The notes below the pieces were generated by a model that saw nothing but the letters and a program-made list of their open reading frames with translations, searched no databases and was not told the origin of the DNA. This document shows, one piece after another, positions 26,238 through 34,451 of a DNA stretch of 64,000 nt. Made by a program: the position numbers and the translations under genes. Within the stretch, counting starts at the first letter, position 1. Every line of letters begins with the position of its first letter. Source of the DNA: Heliomicrobium modesticaldum Ice1 (lineage in GTDB: Bacteria; Bacillota; Desulfitobacteriia; Heliobacteriales; Heliobacteriaceae); NCBI RefSeq assembly GCF_000019165.1, contig NC_010337.2, positions 1,946,501 to 2,010,500 of the forward strand, given 5' to 3'.

Positions 26238-26492
26238 GTGAACGGGTCGCCCTTTGCGCGCCTGCTCACGCTCCTTATCGTCGTCGCCTTCGCCCTCGTG
26301 GGCTATTTTGCGTTGACGAAGGATCAAAATCCGCATGGCGATCTGGCCGAATGGGAACGGGCGCATGGTCGCGTTGTCAACACCAACCGCGATCCGGAAC
26401 GGTTTTGCTACAAATGCCATACCGAAAAATCAGCGTACTGTGTTCGCTGCCACCAGCAAAGAGGGGTAAGCCTGGAGAATCCTTTGCCCTGA
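26238..26492 (+). CDS. Small membrane-anchored diheme c-type cytochrome
   Basis: 84 residues. One N-terminal membrane helix (about residues 8-26) followed by a short domain with two heme c attachment motifs 8 residues apart, FCYKCH and YCVRCH. It resembles a minimal NapC/NirT-type or tetraheme-fragment cytochrome. GTG start three bases after the hemL stop, so it is probably co-transcribed with heme synthesis. The ResBC system encoded upstream would attach the hemes. Its redox partner is unknown; possibly quinol-linked, by analogy only. Confidence 0.8.
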   Translation: MNGSPFARLLTLLIVVAFALVGYFALTKDQNPHGDLAEWERAHGRVVNTNRDPERFCYKCHTEKSAYCVRCHQQRGVSLENPLP

Positions 26493-26749
26493 TCCCCCCT
26501 ATCATGTGATGGTAGGAAAGCGGCAGCAATCGGTTAAACAAAGAGCATCCTCTCATAAAAATGTTTTTCCGTCTCCGGTCACCTGGGGGCGGATTTTCTT
26601 TGCAACGAAAAAAGTGAGCAACTTGTATTTTTTTTGCACAGAAAAAGCAGGAATTGAGGGAAACATCCATGAAATAAAAATTAGTAATGCAATAAATCGA
26701 TAAGACCAACCGGAAACCCGAGAGCCGGTACGGTTGATCGAGCCGGCAG

Positions 26750-26959
26750 GTGACGGAATTGTATTGGTTGTTTGTTTATGAGCCGAATGAACTCTGCGAC
26801 TTTCAATTACTCGATTACAGCCCGAGAGAGAGAGAGGTCCAACTGTCGAAGGAGGATTATATCCGTTGCGGCGTCTACGCTCGTGAACGGATGCTCATCG
26901 TTTCGGCCGATAACTCATCAAGCGCGCGCCGGAAAGCGATTCAACTGCTGGTGCGCTGA
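26750..26959 (+). CDS. Hypothetical protein, 65-69 residues
   Basis: Small charged protein with no membrane segment; no family recognised. GTG 26750 would give 69 residues; TTG 26759, six bases after CAGGTGACGG, is an alternative. The interval 26493-26749 before it is AT-rich and shows no gene; an inverted repeat ACCGGAAACCCGAGAGCCGGT lies at about 26708-26728. Coding status is moderate: the composition is plausible but there is no homology to support it. Confidence 0.45.
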   Translation: MTELYWLFVYEPNELCDFQLLDYSPREREVQLSKEDYIRCGVYARERMLIVSADNSSSARRKAIQLLVR

Positions 26960-27129
26960 GGGTTCATGGGCGATCGTCGGCGGTAGATGTTTTTTCGTCG
27001 CAGCGCATGGAATCGTTATAGGGAAAAACAATAAAACGACAACAGTCAGGCGCCTCCGTCTTGCCGGGTAGGGCAGGGCAGGCGCCTCTTTGCGCCAGCA
27101 ATCGCAATAGATGAGGTGAACGGGATTTC

Positions 27130-27978
27130 ATGTGGCTTTTCATCGCTGTGATCAGCGCTGTCGTCTTCGGGCTCGCCGGATTCGGGATGAAGGTGGGCCA
27201 GATGCAGGGCGTTCCATCGTCGATGGTCTTAATCGGCTTGTACCTTTCAGGAACTCTTGGCTTTCTCCTTACCTGGCTGGGTGGCGGCGCTGCCGCCGGG
27301 ATGCTCATCCTGCTGGCCGGGCTGGTGATCGGCCTCGGTTCTGCCGGGGGCAATTTCGCTTTTATGCGGGCCTTGGAGACAGGGCCGGCCAGTTTGGCGT
27401 CGCCGATCGTCAATATGAATGTGGTGCTTGTCATCCTGCTCTCGGTCCTGGTCTATGGAGAGACGCTGGGATGGGTTAAGGCTGCCGGCGTCTTTTGCAT
27501 TGTCGTCGCCATCATCCTAATCGGGCTGAGGCCTGGCGGCGCCGGAGGCGCAGGCGGGTCGCTGCGCTGGCTGGCTCTTGTCTTGCTGAGCACGCTCCTC
27601 TTCGCCGTGCGCAACGGCGGGCTCAAGGTGACCCAGGAGATGGGACTGGACAACAGCGCCGTGCTTTTTTTCAGCTATCTTTTTCCGCTCATCTATTTCA
27701 TCTTTCGGCACCGGGAGGAACTGAGCGCCATCACGCCAAAGAAGCGATTGTCCACACTGGGCTGGGGGTTGGCCAGCGGCGTCGGATCCTTCGGCGGTCT
27801 TCAACTGTACGCCTACGCCCTCTCTCAAGGTCCAGCATCAGTGATCTCACCTGTATTTTCCCTGTACGGGCTGGTGATCGTGCTTCTCTCCGTCTGGATC
27901 TACAAAGAGCGCTTGACGGCACTGCAGTCGCTGGCGGTGGCGCTCACCTTCGCCGGCCTCGTCCTGGTCCGGTTCTGA
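27130..27978 (+). CDS. EamA/DMT-family transporter
   Basis: 282-residue integral membrane protein with about ten helices in two EamA repeats (each about 140 residues). ALETGPASLASPIVNMNVVL in the first half and ALSQGPASVISPVFSLYGLV in the second are the matching repeat motifs. Drug/metabolite superfamily exporters of this kind move amino acids or small metabolites; substrate unknown. ATG 27130 follows GAGGTG at 27113-27118. It stands alone, ending at a terminator shared with dedA. Confidence 0.87.
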   Translation: MWLFIAVISAVVFGLAGFGMKVGQMQGVPSSMVLIGLYLSGTLGFLLTWLGGGAAAGMLILLAGLVIGLGSAGGNFAFMRALETGPASLASPIVNMNVVLVILLSVLVYGETLGWVKAAGVFCIVVAIILIGLRPGGAGGAGGSLRWLALVLLSTLLFAVRNGGLKVTQEMGLDNSAVLFFSYLFPLIYFIFRHREELSAITPKKRLSTLGWGLASGVGSFGGLQLYAYALSQGPASVISPVFSLYGLVIVLLSVWIYKERLTALQSLAVALTFAGLVLVRF

Positions 27979-27994
27979 ACCACCCTGTCACAAT

Positions 27995-28023
27995 AAAAAA
28001 CCGCGTCGAGCGATGCGACGCGG
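27995..28023. terminator. Bidirectional terminator between EamA and DedA genes
   Basis: CCGCGTCG / CGACGCGG stem preceded by six A. The T-run is therefore strongest for the minus-strand dedA gene, whose stop codon abuts the hairpin; for the plus strand only TTACGGTTTT follows. Confidence 0.75.
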
Positions 28024-28671
28024 TTACGGTTTTGGGTTCTCTTCTGCCTTCGCTTCTTTTTCCCGGAGCTTAGGCCGGGTTGCCATCCGGTAATAGAGGT
28101 AGAAGAATCCGCTGAAGATGACGGCGCCCCAGACCAGGAGGTTCACGTAGCGGTGAAACTCGTGCATGAAAGCTTCATAGGCTTCCCCGACGAGAATGCC
28201 GATGGAAACCAAGGGTACACACCAGAGGACAGAGCCGATCAGATTCCAGAAGAAAGCTTCCCAAAAGGGCATGCCGACCAGACCGGTGAAATAGGGGGTG
28301 ACGTGACGGACGCCAAGGACCCAGCGGCTGAACAAGATCATGGAAAGGCGGTTTTGGCGAAACCAGCTCTCCGACTTCTCGATATAGCGTCGTTTCAGCC
28401 CCAAGCGGGGACCCCATTCATAGAGGAGACGGTGTCCGTAACGGCTGCCGATGACATGGGCGGCCATAGAACCGAGCAGGCTGCCGGCGATGCAGACGGG
28501 CAGGGTGATATACAGGTTCAGGTGTCCTTGGGAGATGAGGAAGCCGGCGAAGGCTTGTGACAGTTCACCAGGGAAGGGGAAGCCGATAAATTCGAGAAAA
28601 AGTCCGACGAATAAGCCCAGATCGCCGTATGTCGTGACAACCCATTGGGCTGTCTCTTTCAATGCGCCCAT
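28024..28671 (-). CDS. DedA-family membrane protein
   Basis: 215 residues, four to five membrane helices. Conserved DedA features: FLEFIGFPFPGE near the N-terminus, GSLLGSMAAHVIGSRYGHRLL, and the FSRWVLGVRHVTPYFTGLVGMPFWEAFFWN block. The family contains lipid flippase-type (undecaprenyl-phosphate or phospholipid) proteins and affects membrane potential and drug resistance. ATG 28671 lies after an AGGGGG-type site; the frame could be extended to 28824 but that would run through the promoter. Confidence 0.87.
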   Translation of the reverse strand: MGALKETAQWVVTTYGDLGLFVGLFLEFIGFPFPGELSQAFAGFLISQGHLNLYITLPVCIAGSLLGSMAAHVIGSRYGHRLLYEWGPRLGLKRRYIEKSESWFRQNRLSMILFSRWVLGVRHVTPYFTGLVGMPFWEAFFWNLIGSVLWCVPLVSIGILVGEAYEAFMHEFHRYVNLLVWGAVIFSGFFYLYYRMATRPKLREKEAKAEENPKP

Positions 28672-28707
28672 CGCTGTGCCCCCTGAGGAACCTCTTTTGC
28701 CAGCTAT

Positions 28708-28736
28708 ATTGTAACAAAGAGGGGAAAAGACCACAA
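28708..28736 (-). promoter_or_regulatory. Promoter of the DedA gene
   Basis: Minus-strand TTGTGG, 17 bases, TACAAT, about 35 bases before the ATG at 28671. Confidence 0.5.
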
Positions 28737-28779
28737 TCGCAGGCAAGGCGACTGTTAACGGAAATTTCATCGGAACCCC

Positions 28780-28808
28780 TTGAAAGGATTTTGGCTCCTG
28801 TATACAAT
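28780..28808 (+). promoter_or_regulatory. Promoter of the ilvB T-box transcript
   Basis: TTGAAA, 17 bases, TACAAT, a good sigma-A promoter placed just before the T-box leader. The transcript would begin near 28815. Confidence 0.7.
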
Positions 28809-28814
28809 AAAGAG

Positions 28815-29155
28815 AAACCACCATCGGGAACGATTCGTCAAGGAATGGTCAGCCAATGAAAAAGTGATGGGAAATCCGATGCGGAGAAAGAGTACCGCGA
28901 TCCCCCGCAGTCACCAGAGAGCCGTCCCTGGCTGAAAGACGGCACTGCGGCCTCTGGCGGGAAAATCCTCTCCAAGGAGCAGGCTGAAAGGGGTTTGACC
29001 TGATTAAGCCGCGCCGGCTGGTCGTCGTTATGGGACCGGAGGCAAGCCTGCCTTGCCTCGCCGAGGGCTGTTCCGTCATCCGGGACGGTCGAACAAGGGT
29101 GGTACCGCGAAAGACCCCTCGCCTCTTGCTTTGATCAAGCGGCGGGGGTTTTCTA
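28815..29155 (+). ncRNA. T-box leader controlling ilvBN
   Basis: tRNA-sensing attenuator. The conserved T-box AACAAGGGTGGTACCGCG spans 29092-29109. The terminator that competes with the antiterminator is ACCCCTCGCC...GGCGGGGGT plus TTTT (29113-29152). Stem I is visible upstream: an AGTA bulge in GAAAGAGTACC, GGAGA/TCTCC at the base, CCAGAG/CTCTGG and CCGTC/GACGG toward the tip. The specifier codon could not be fixed; ATC (Ile) or CTC (Leu) in AAATCCTCTCC are candidates. It should switch on acetolactate synthase when the matching tRNA is uncharged. This and the promoters explain the 520-base gap between dedA and ilvB. Confidence 0.88.
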
Positions 29156-29194
29156 TTTATCAACAAGGAATAACTGAAAGATGAGGTGTCAGGG

Positions 29195-30892
29195 ATGAAG
29201 ATGACCGGAGCGCAAGCCATCGTCACCAGTCTTGAGAAGGAAGGGGTGGAACTGATTTTCGGGTATCCGGGCGGTCAGGTGTTGCCGCTCTATGATGCCC
29301 TTTATGACTGCAAACTCCGGCATGTTCTGACCCGGCACGAACAAGGCGCTGCCCATGCCGCGGACGGGTATGCCCGAGCTACGGGGAAGGTGGGCGTCTG
29401 TTTCGCCACTTCGGGACCGGGGGCGACGAACCTGATCACCGGCATCGCCACCGCTTATATGGATTCTGTGCCGATGGTCTGCATCACCGGTCAGGTTCCT
29501 CTTTCCGTCATCGGCAAGGACTCCTTTCAGGAAGCGGACATCACCGGGATCACGGCCCCGATCACCAAGCACAACTACCTGGTCAAAAACGCCAAGGATC
29601 TGCCCCGGGTGATCAAGGAAGCCTTCTACATCGCCCGGACGGGCCGTCCGGGCCCGGTCGTCATCGATGTGCCCAAATGCCTGATGACGACGACAATCGA
29701 TTTCGAGTACCCTGAGACGGTGCGGTTACGGGGCTACAAACCGCAGGCGGAAGGCAAGGCCGCAGAGGTCGAGGCGGTGGCGCAGGCGCTGGCTGAGGCG
29801 AAAAAACCCCTCTTTTTCGTCGGCGGCGGTGTCATCAACGCTGAAGCGGCGCCGCTGCTGCGGCGGATCGTAAAGACCCACCGGATCCCCCTGATCGGTT
29901 CCCTGATGGGACTGGGGGCGATCCCCGTTACCGATCCCTTGTTCCTGGGTATGGTGGGGATGCACGGCACTGTGGCGGCCAACCGGGCGGTCATGGAATG
30001 CGACCTTCTTGTCGGCATCGGCGTTCGCTTCGATGACCGGGTGACAGGCCTTTTGACGCGGTTTGCCGCCAATGCGCGCGTTGCCCACTTTGACATCGAT
30101 CGGGCGGAAGTGAACAAAAACGTCGTCGCTGATCTGGCTGTCGTCGGGGACCTGCGCTGGAGCCTGGCCGCGCTGGAAAGCGCCATGGCCGACCTGGCCG
30201 GCGAAGGCGGAAGACGATGGGAGGATTGGCGCCTTCAGGTGACTCGCTGGAGCGAAGAGGCGCCCCTGAGCTACCAGAAGAGCGACGACGTGATCAAACC
30301 GCAATCGGTGATCGAGGAGATCGACCGCCAGACGAAGAGTGAAGCCGTCATCGTCACCGATGTGGGCCAGCACCAGATGTGGGCGGCTCAGTACTACCGC
30401 TTCCAGCGGCCCCGCTCCTTTATCACCTCCGGCGGACTGGGCACGATGGGCTACGGCCTGCCGGCGGCCATCGGCGCCCAGATGGGGCAACCGAATAAGT
30501 CGGTGGTGCTGATCAGCGGCGACGGCTCCTTCCTGATGAACTGTCAGGAATTGGCTACCGCTGTAGAGCACCGACTGCCGCTCAAGATGGCCATTCTCAA
30601 CAACAACGTCCTCGGCATGGTGCGCCAGTGGCAGAAGCTGTTCTTCAACCAGCGCTACTCTTATACCCGTTTCGCCAACGGCGGCACCGATTATGTGCGG
30701 CTAGCGGAGGCTTTCGGCGCCACGGGGCTGCGGGCCGAGAGGCCGGAAGAAATGCCGGAAGTCATTGCCAAAGCGTTGGCGACAGAGGGTCCTGTCGTGA
30801 TGGACATCCGCGTCTGCGCCGATGAGAACGTGTTGCCCATGGTCCCGGCCGGCGCGCCTTTGGACCAGATGATCAACGGGGAGGTTAAGTGA
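29195..30892 (+). CDS. ilvB: Acetolactate synthase large subunit
   Basis: Thiamine-diphosphate enzyme starting branched-chain amino acid synthesis. ATG 29195 follows GAGGTG (29183-29188) and gives 565 residues. Catalytic Glu49 lies in LTRHEQGAAHAADGYARATG; the ThDP/Mg site is GDGSFLMNCQELATAVEHRLPLKMAILNNN in two parts (GDGS near 438, NNN near 465). Followed one base later by the regulatory subunit. Controlled by the T-box leader upstream. Confidence 0.95.
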   Translation: MKMTGAQAIVTSLEKEGVELIFGYPGGQVLPLYDALYDCKLRHVLTRHEQGAAHAADGYARATGKVGVCFATSGPGATNLITGIATAYMDSVPMVCITGQVPLSVIGKDSFQEADITGITAPITKHNYLVKNAKDLPRVIKEAFYIARTGRPGPVVIDVPKCLMTTTIDFEYPETVRLRGYKPQAEGKAAEVEAVAQALAEAKKPLFFVGGGVINAEAAPLLRRIVKTHRIPLIGSLMGLGAIPVTDPLFLGMVGMHGTVAANRAVMECDLLVGIGVRFDDRVTGLLTRFAANARVAHFDIDRAEVNKNVVADLAVVGDLRWSLAALESAMADLAGEGGRRWEDWRLQVTRWSEEAPLSYQKSDDVIKPQSVIEEIDRQTKSEAVIVTDVGQHQMWAAQYYRFQRPRSFITSGGLGTMGYGLPAAIGAQMGQPNKSVVLISGDGSFLMNCQELATAVEHRLPLKMAILNNNVLGMVRQWQKLFFNQRYSYTRFANGGTDYVRLAEAFGATGLRAERPEEMPEVIAKALATEGPVVMDIRVCADENVLPMVPAGAPLDQMINGEVK

Positions 30893-30893
30893 T

Positions 30894-31391
30894 ATGCGCC
30901 ATACGATCGCTGTGCTGGTCGAAAACCGCCCCGGCGTGCTGGTGCACATCGCCGGCCTTATCGCCCGGCGGGCTTTCAACATTGAGAGCATCACCGCCGG
31001 CTATACGGAAGAAGCCGACGTCACCCGCATCACCATCGTGGTGGAAGGCGATAACCGCAATCTGGAGCAGGTGGTCAACCAGCTCTCCAAACTGGTCGAC
31101 GTGATCAAAATCGTGGAACTGACGGCGGAACCTTCGATCGAGCGGGAACTGGCGCTGATCAAGGTGAAGGCTCGTCCGGAGACCCGTTCCGATATCGTCG
31201 ATATCGTCGAGATCTTCCGCGCCAAGATCGTCGATGTAAACCGCGAGACGATGGTCATCGAACTGACCGGCGAAGAGACGAAGATCGACGCCCTTTGCGA
31301 GGTCCTGGCTGACCACGGCATCGTCGAGATGGTGCGCACCGGCAAAGTGGCTCTCTCGCGCAAGCCTGGCGCCGCCAAGGATTCCGAATAG
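30894..31391 (+). CDS. ilvN: Acetolactate synthase small (regulatory) subunit
   Basis: 165 residues with an N-terminal ACT domain (HTIAVLVENRPGVLVHIAGL) that senses valine and a C-terminal ALS-associated domain. Partner of IlvB for activation and feedback control. ATG 30894 follows GGGGAGG in the end of ilvB. The gap to the next gene (31392-31544) contains only a small CCGCAG/CTGCGG hairpin near 31459-31485. Confidence 0.94.
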   Translation: MRHTIAVLVENRPGVLVHIAGLIARRAFNIESITAGYTEEADVTRITIVVEGDNRNLEQVVNQLSKLVDVIKIVELTAEPSIERELALIKVKARPETRSDIVDIVEIFRAKIVDVNRETMVIELTGEETKIDALCEVLADHGIVEMVRTGKVALSRKPGAAKDSE

Positions 31392-31544
31392 GCTTGTCTC
31401 ATCACCGTCTGCCTTCTCCCATCGTGCAATGAGCAGGGCAGCATGAACGGCGACTGGGCCGCAGGGCAAGCGAAAACGGCTGCGGGGAGAAGAAGCAGCG
31501 GTACTTGCGCCCCGGCTTGGGCGATCTTCTAGGGGGAACATCTT

Positions 31545-32666
31545 TTGGATATTCGCCAGCAACGCAAACTCGACCACATCCGGCAAGCCCTCGCCTTGGA
31601 CGACGGTCCCCTCTCGAACGGATTTCAAGACGTGCGGCTCCTCCATGACGCCCTTCCGACGGTTGATTTTCGCGCCGTCGATCTTTCCGTACCGTGGATG
31701 GGCAAAAGGCTGACCATGCCCTTGCTGATCAACGCCATCACGGGCGGAACATCGCTGGTGACGGAGATCAACCGCCGCCTGGCGCGACTGGCCGCCCGCA
31801 ACGGCGTGGCCGTCGCCGTCGGTTCCCAGGCGGCGGCGTTGCGCGATCCCCGGCTGCGCGATTCCTACCGGGTGGTGCGCGACGAAAACCCCGATGGCGT
31901 CGTCTTCGCCAATGTCAACCCGAACACGCCCGTTGAGAAAGCGCTGGAAGCGGTCACCATGCTGGAAGCCGACGGGCTGCAGGTGCACTTGAACCCGGCG
32001 CAGGAACTGGCCATGGCGGAAGGGGACCGCGATTTCCGCCACTGGTCCGGGAACATCGCCGAACTGGTCCGCCATTGCCCTGTGCCGCTCATCGTCAAAG
32101 AGGTCGGTGCCGGCATTTCGATGGAAACGGCGAAGCGTCTCCTCGACCTCGGTGTCCGCTGCATCGATGTAGGCGGCGCCGGTGGCACCAACTTTGTGGC
32201 CATTGAACTCCGCCGGCAGGGGCTGAGCGTCCCTGCCTTTGAGGCCTGGGGTATCCCGACGGCGGCCAGCTTGGCGGAAACGGTCTGGGCTGTGGAAAGC
32301 CGGCAGTCAGTCGGCGACAAGGCGACCATCATCGCCAGCGGCGGTATCCGCGACGGCTGGGAGGCCGCTAAGGCGCTGTCCATGGGCGCCTCGCTGGTCG
32401 GCATCGCCGGCGCGCCGCTCAAAGGTCTGCTCGGCGGCAGTCCGGGCGCTTTCAGTCCGTCAGGGAACGCTGAGGGGGACAAGGCGGCTCAAGGCTGGAT
32501 CGACAGCTTTCGTCACGCCCTCCAAGTCAATCTGGCATTGACCGGCTCTTCCCGCATCGCCGATCTGCAAAACCGTCCCTGTCTCTTGACCGGCGCGCTC
32601 CGCGACTGGCTCGACCTGCGGGGCGTTCCGGCGACATTCTGGGCGCGACGGTCCGGAAAAGCGTGA
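31545..32666 (+). CDS. fni: Type 2 isopentenyl-diphosphate isomerase
   Basis: FMN- and NADPH-dependent enzyme interconverting isopentenyl and dimethylallyl diphosphate. Seen: RKLDHIRQAL at the start, MPLLINAITGGT, VGSQAAALRDP, NPAQELAMAEGDRDF, VKEVGAGIS and the flavin-binding DVGGAGGTNFVAIE. 373 residues, a little longer than usual (about 340-350). TTG 31545 follows AGGGGGA with 7-base spacing. Supplies precursors to the prenyl transferase and side-chain enzymes near the start of the window. Confidence 0.92.
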   Translation: MDIRQQRKLDHIRQALALDDGPLSNGFQDVRLLHDALPTVDFRAVDLSVPWMGKRLTMPLLINAITGGTSLVTEINRRLARLAARNGVAVAVGSQAAALRDPRLRDSYRVVRDENPDGVVFANVNPNTPVEKALEAVTMLEADGLQVHLNPAQELAMAEGDRDFRHWSGNIAELVRHCPVPLIVKEVGAGISMETAKRLLDLGVRCIDVGGAGGTNFVAIELRRQGLSVPAFEAWGIPTAASLAETVWAVESRQSVGDKATIIASGGIRDGWEAAKALSMGASLVGIAGAPLKGLLGGSPGAFSPSGNAEGDKAAQGWIDSFRHALQVNLALTGSSRIADLQNRPCLLTGALRDWLDLRGVPATFWARRSGKA

Positions 32667-32697
32667 GGCGAGCCATACAATATGAAAACAAGTCTGC

Positions 32698-32733
32698 CAA
32701 ACAAGCCTTCGGTGATATGCCGGGGCTTGTTTG
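32698..32733 (+). terminator. Hairpin after fni
   Basis: Perfect 10-bp stem CAAACAAGCC / GGCTTGTTTG without a following T-run; possible factor-assisted terminator or 3'-end stabiliser. Confidence 0.4.
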
Positions 32734-32833
32734 CCATCGACAATCTCTCTCAGATGAGTGACGTCAGCAAAGGCTTTCAGCTGTGAATCGTTACAGCGCC
32801 TCCCCGGGCAACCTAAGGGAGGAGGTGAGCCTT

Positions 32834-33574
32834 TTGCCGCGTTACCCGATCGGCGCCATGTTGATTTTGTTGTCCCTGATCCTTCTTTTCTTCGGAATGG
32901 GTGAAGGGATCCTTCGGAGGCTTCGTTTCTCGGGAAAAACCCTCCTGTTGGCGCTCCTGCTCTGGTGGATGGCTCTCTTTGTAGACATTCCCCTCGGTTG
33001 GGATCTTCCTTGGGAGGGGATCAACGCCGGTGGGATCGTCATTCCCCTCATCTTCGGCTTCGCCTTGATCGGCAAGACGACCTTGCAGGCGCGCCGGCTC
33101 TGGCTCGCCATCGCCACCGTCGCCCTGTCGGGATTGATCGGGATGCAGGTGCTGGGGGTTGAATCGGACCACTTTCTCTGGGACGGGCACTGGTTGTTCA
33201 CCCTGCTGGGGGCCGTAGGGGCCGCGACGGTCGCTGTGGAGGTCCGAGGCGCGCTTGCGGCGGTGCTGCTCGGTTCGGTGTTGGCAGAGACGATTGGACC
33301 GTTTATGAATGAACACTGGGCGATGAGGCCTATCGAAAGGGCCGGCATCCTCGGGAGCGGCATCGTCTACGACCGGATCGTCTTGTCGGCCTTTTTCATC
33401 TTCTGGCTTACGTCCCTGTCGGAACAGGTAGGAGAGTGGAAACCGGAAAAACTGCGGGAGGCCAGTGTGGAACGGATGCGCTGGTTGTCTCGGACGATCC
33501 CCCTGTTCCGGCGCGTCGAGAGTCGCCAGGGCGAACTGAAGCAGCCGAAGCAGGACGATGGACCGCCGGAATAG
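32834..33574 (+). CDS. DUF1614-like membrane protein
   Basis: About 246 residues with five to six membrane helices and a charged, cytoplasmic C-terminal tail (about 50 residues). The layout PRYPIGAMLILLSLILLFFG, FVDIPL and INAGGIVIPLIFGFAL resembles the DUF1614 proteins of spore-forming Clostridia. TTG 32834 is used because it is five bases after GGAGGTGA (32821-32828) and starts exactly at the family N-terminus; the earlier GTG 32783 adds 17 polar residues. It overlaps the next gene. Function unknown; the neighbourhood suggests a cell-envelope or sporulation role. Confidence 0.75.
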   Translation: MPRYPIGAMLILLSLILLFFGMGEGILRRLRFSGKTLLLALLLWWMALFVDIPLGWDLPWEGINAGGIVIPLIFGFALIGKTTLQARRLWLAIATVALSGLIGMQVLGVESDHFLWDGHWLFTLLGAVGAATVAVEVRGALAAVLLGSVLAETIGPFMNEHWAMRPIERAGILGSGIVYDRIVLSAFFIFWLTSLSEQVGEWKPEKLREASVERMRWLSRTIPLFRRVESRQGELKQPKQDDGPPE

Positions 33575-34451
33575 GGGCATCGGCGCCGGCGGCATGCTCT
33601 TCGCGGCGCCTTCGCTGGTGTCAGGTTTTCTCTTCCTATGCCTTTTCGCCGCGCTGGCATGGCTGTTGTTTCAACGATCCGGCGGGGAGCAGCTCTCCCT
33701 TCCGGCAGGCCCATCATGGCGACCGGTTGTCGCTGACAGCGGCGAAAGGCTGGGCGATTGCCGCTGGCCCTGGCAGAAGGGCGACGGCCTGGTCGATACA
33801 CAGGGCAGGTACTGGCGGGTCGATGGAAATTTTGCGACCGCCGCTTCCCTCGGCGAAGTTTCCGACCCGGTGCTGGATAGGGCGCTCTGTCCAGTGAGTG
33901 TCCTTTTGCCGCAGGATGGCGCAAAAGGGGTCATCGCGCTGCTGACGCCGGGCCTTGACGATGGACACGCCGCTGTCTGGGAGAGGGTGCTGGAACAGGC
34001 GGGCTACCGGGTTACCCTGTCTGACGGGCTCGAAGCCGGTTCGTCCCGGTCCATTCGCGAGGCGTCCATGGCGTCGCCGGCAGCGATCGTGCGGATCCGG
34101 CAGTCCCCGGCGGGGGGATGGAGGGGGACAGAGCATGACCGCCACAAGGCGCAACTGGTTGTGGAACGAGGACATCCGCGCCTCCGATCCAACCTCGGTT
34201 TTGCCCTCCGCTGGCAGAAAAAGATTCAGGAGGGGGATCGTCCGCCGATCTTGCTCACCGGGCGTCGGTTGGGTCAACATCTCTCTCCCCGCGCTGTCGA
34301 TGTGCTGTTGCCAGAAAGCTTCGTCGCCAGCGAATCCATCGCTCTGGCGAGGGGATTGGCGGCAGCGCTGGAACCCGATTCCTTGACGAAAGAGAGCCAG
34401 TCCGTCATAATGGATAGAAGAATCACGGACATAAGGGGGCCGAGGCCGTGA
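33558..34451 (+). CDS. Degenerate SpoIIP-like protein
   Basis: 297 residues: one N-terminal membrane helix (about residues 12-36), a poorly conserved middle, and a C-terminal ~170-residue region whose order fits SpoIIP (spore amidase/endopeptidase for engulfment): beta strand GVIALLTP, SIREA, AAIVRIRQSP, AQLVVERGHPRLRSNLGFAL, GRRLGQHLSPRAVDVLLPES, then IALARGLAAALE. However the zinc ligands are absent: the usual HTHxxE is LTPGLDD, the HRDA is RQSP, and the Glu-Val-Gly end of the core is PES. If it is SpoIIP it is a pseudoenzyme. Coding frame is intact and overlaps genes on both sides. Identity moderately sure. Confidence 0.55.
   Translation: MDRRNRGIGAGGMLFAAPSLVSGFLFLCLFAALAWLLFQRSGGEQLSLPAGPSWRPVVADSGERLGDCRWPWQKGDGLVDTQGRYWRVDGNFATAASLGEVSDPVLDRALCPVSVLLPQDGAKGVIALLTPGLDDGHAAVWERVLEQAGYRVTLSDGLEAGSSRSIREASMASPAAIVRIRQSPAGGWRGTEHDRHKAQLVVERGHPRLRSNLGFALRWQKKIQEGDRPPILLTGRRLGQHLSPRAVDVLLPESFVASESIALARGLAAALEPDSLTKESQSVIMDRRITDIRGPRP

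Noticed and set aside
26700-26760. Riboswitch in front of the 69-residue gene
   Set aside because: There is an ACCGG/CCGGT hairpin, but no conserved core of any riboswitch class that I can recognise.
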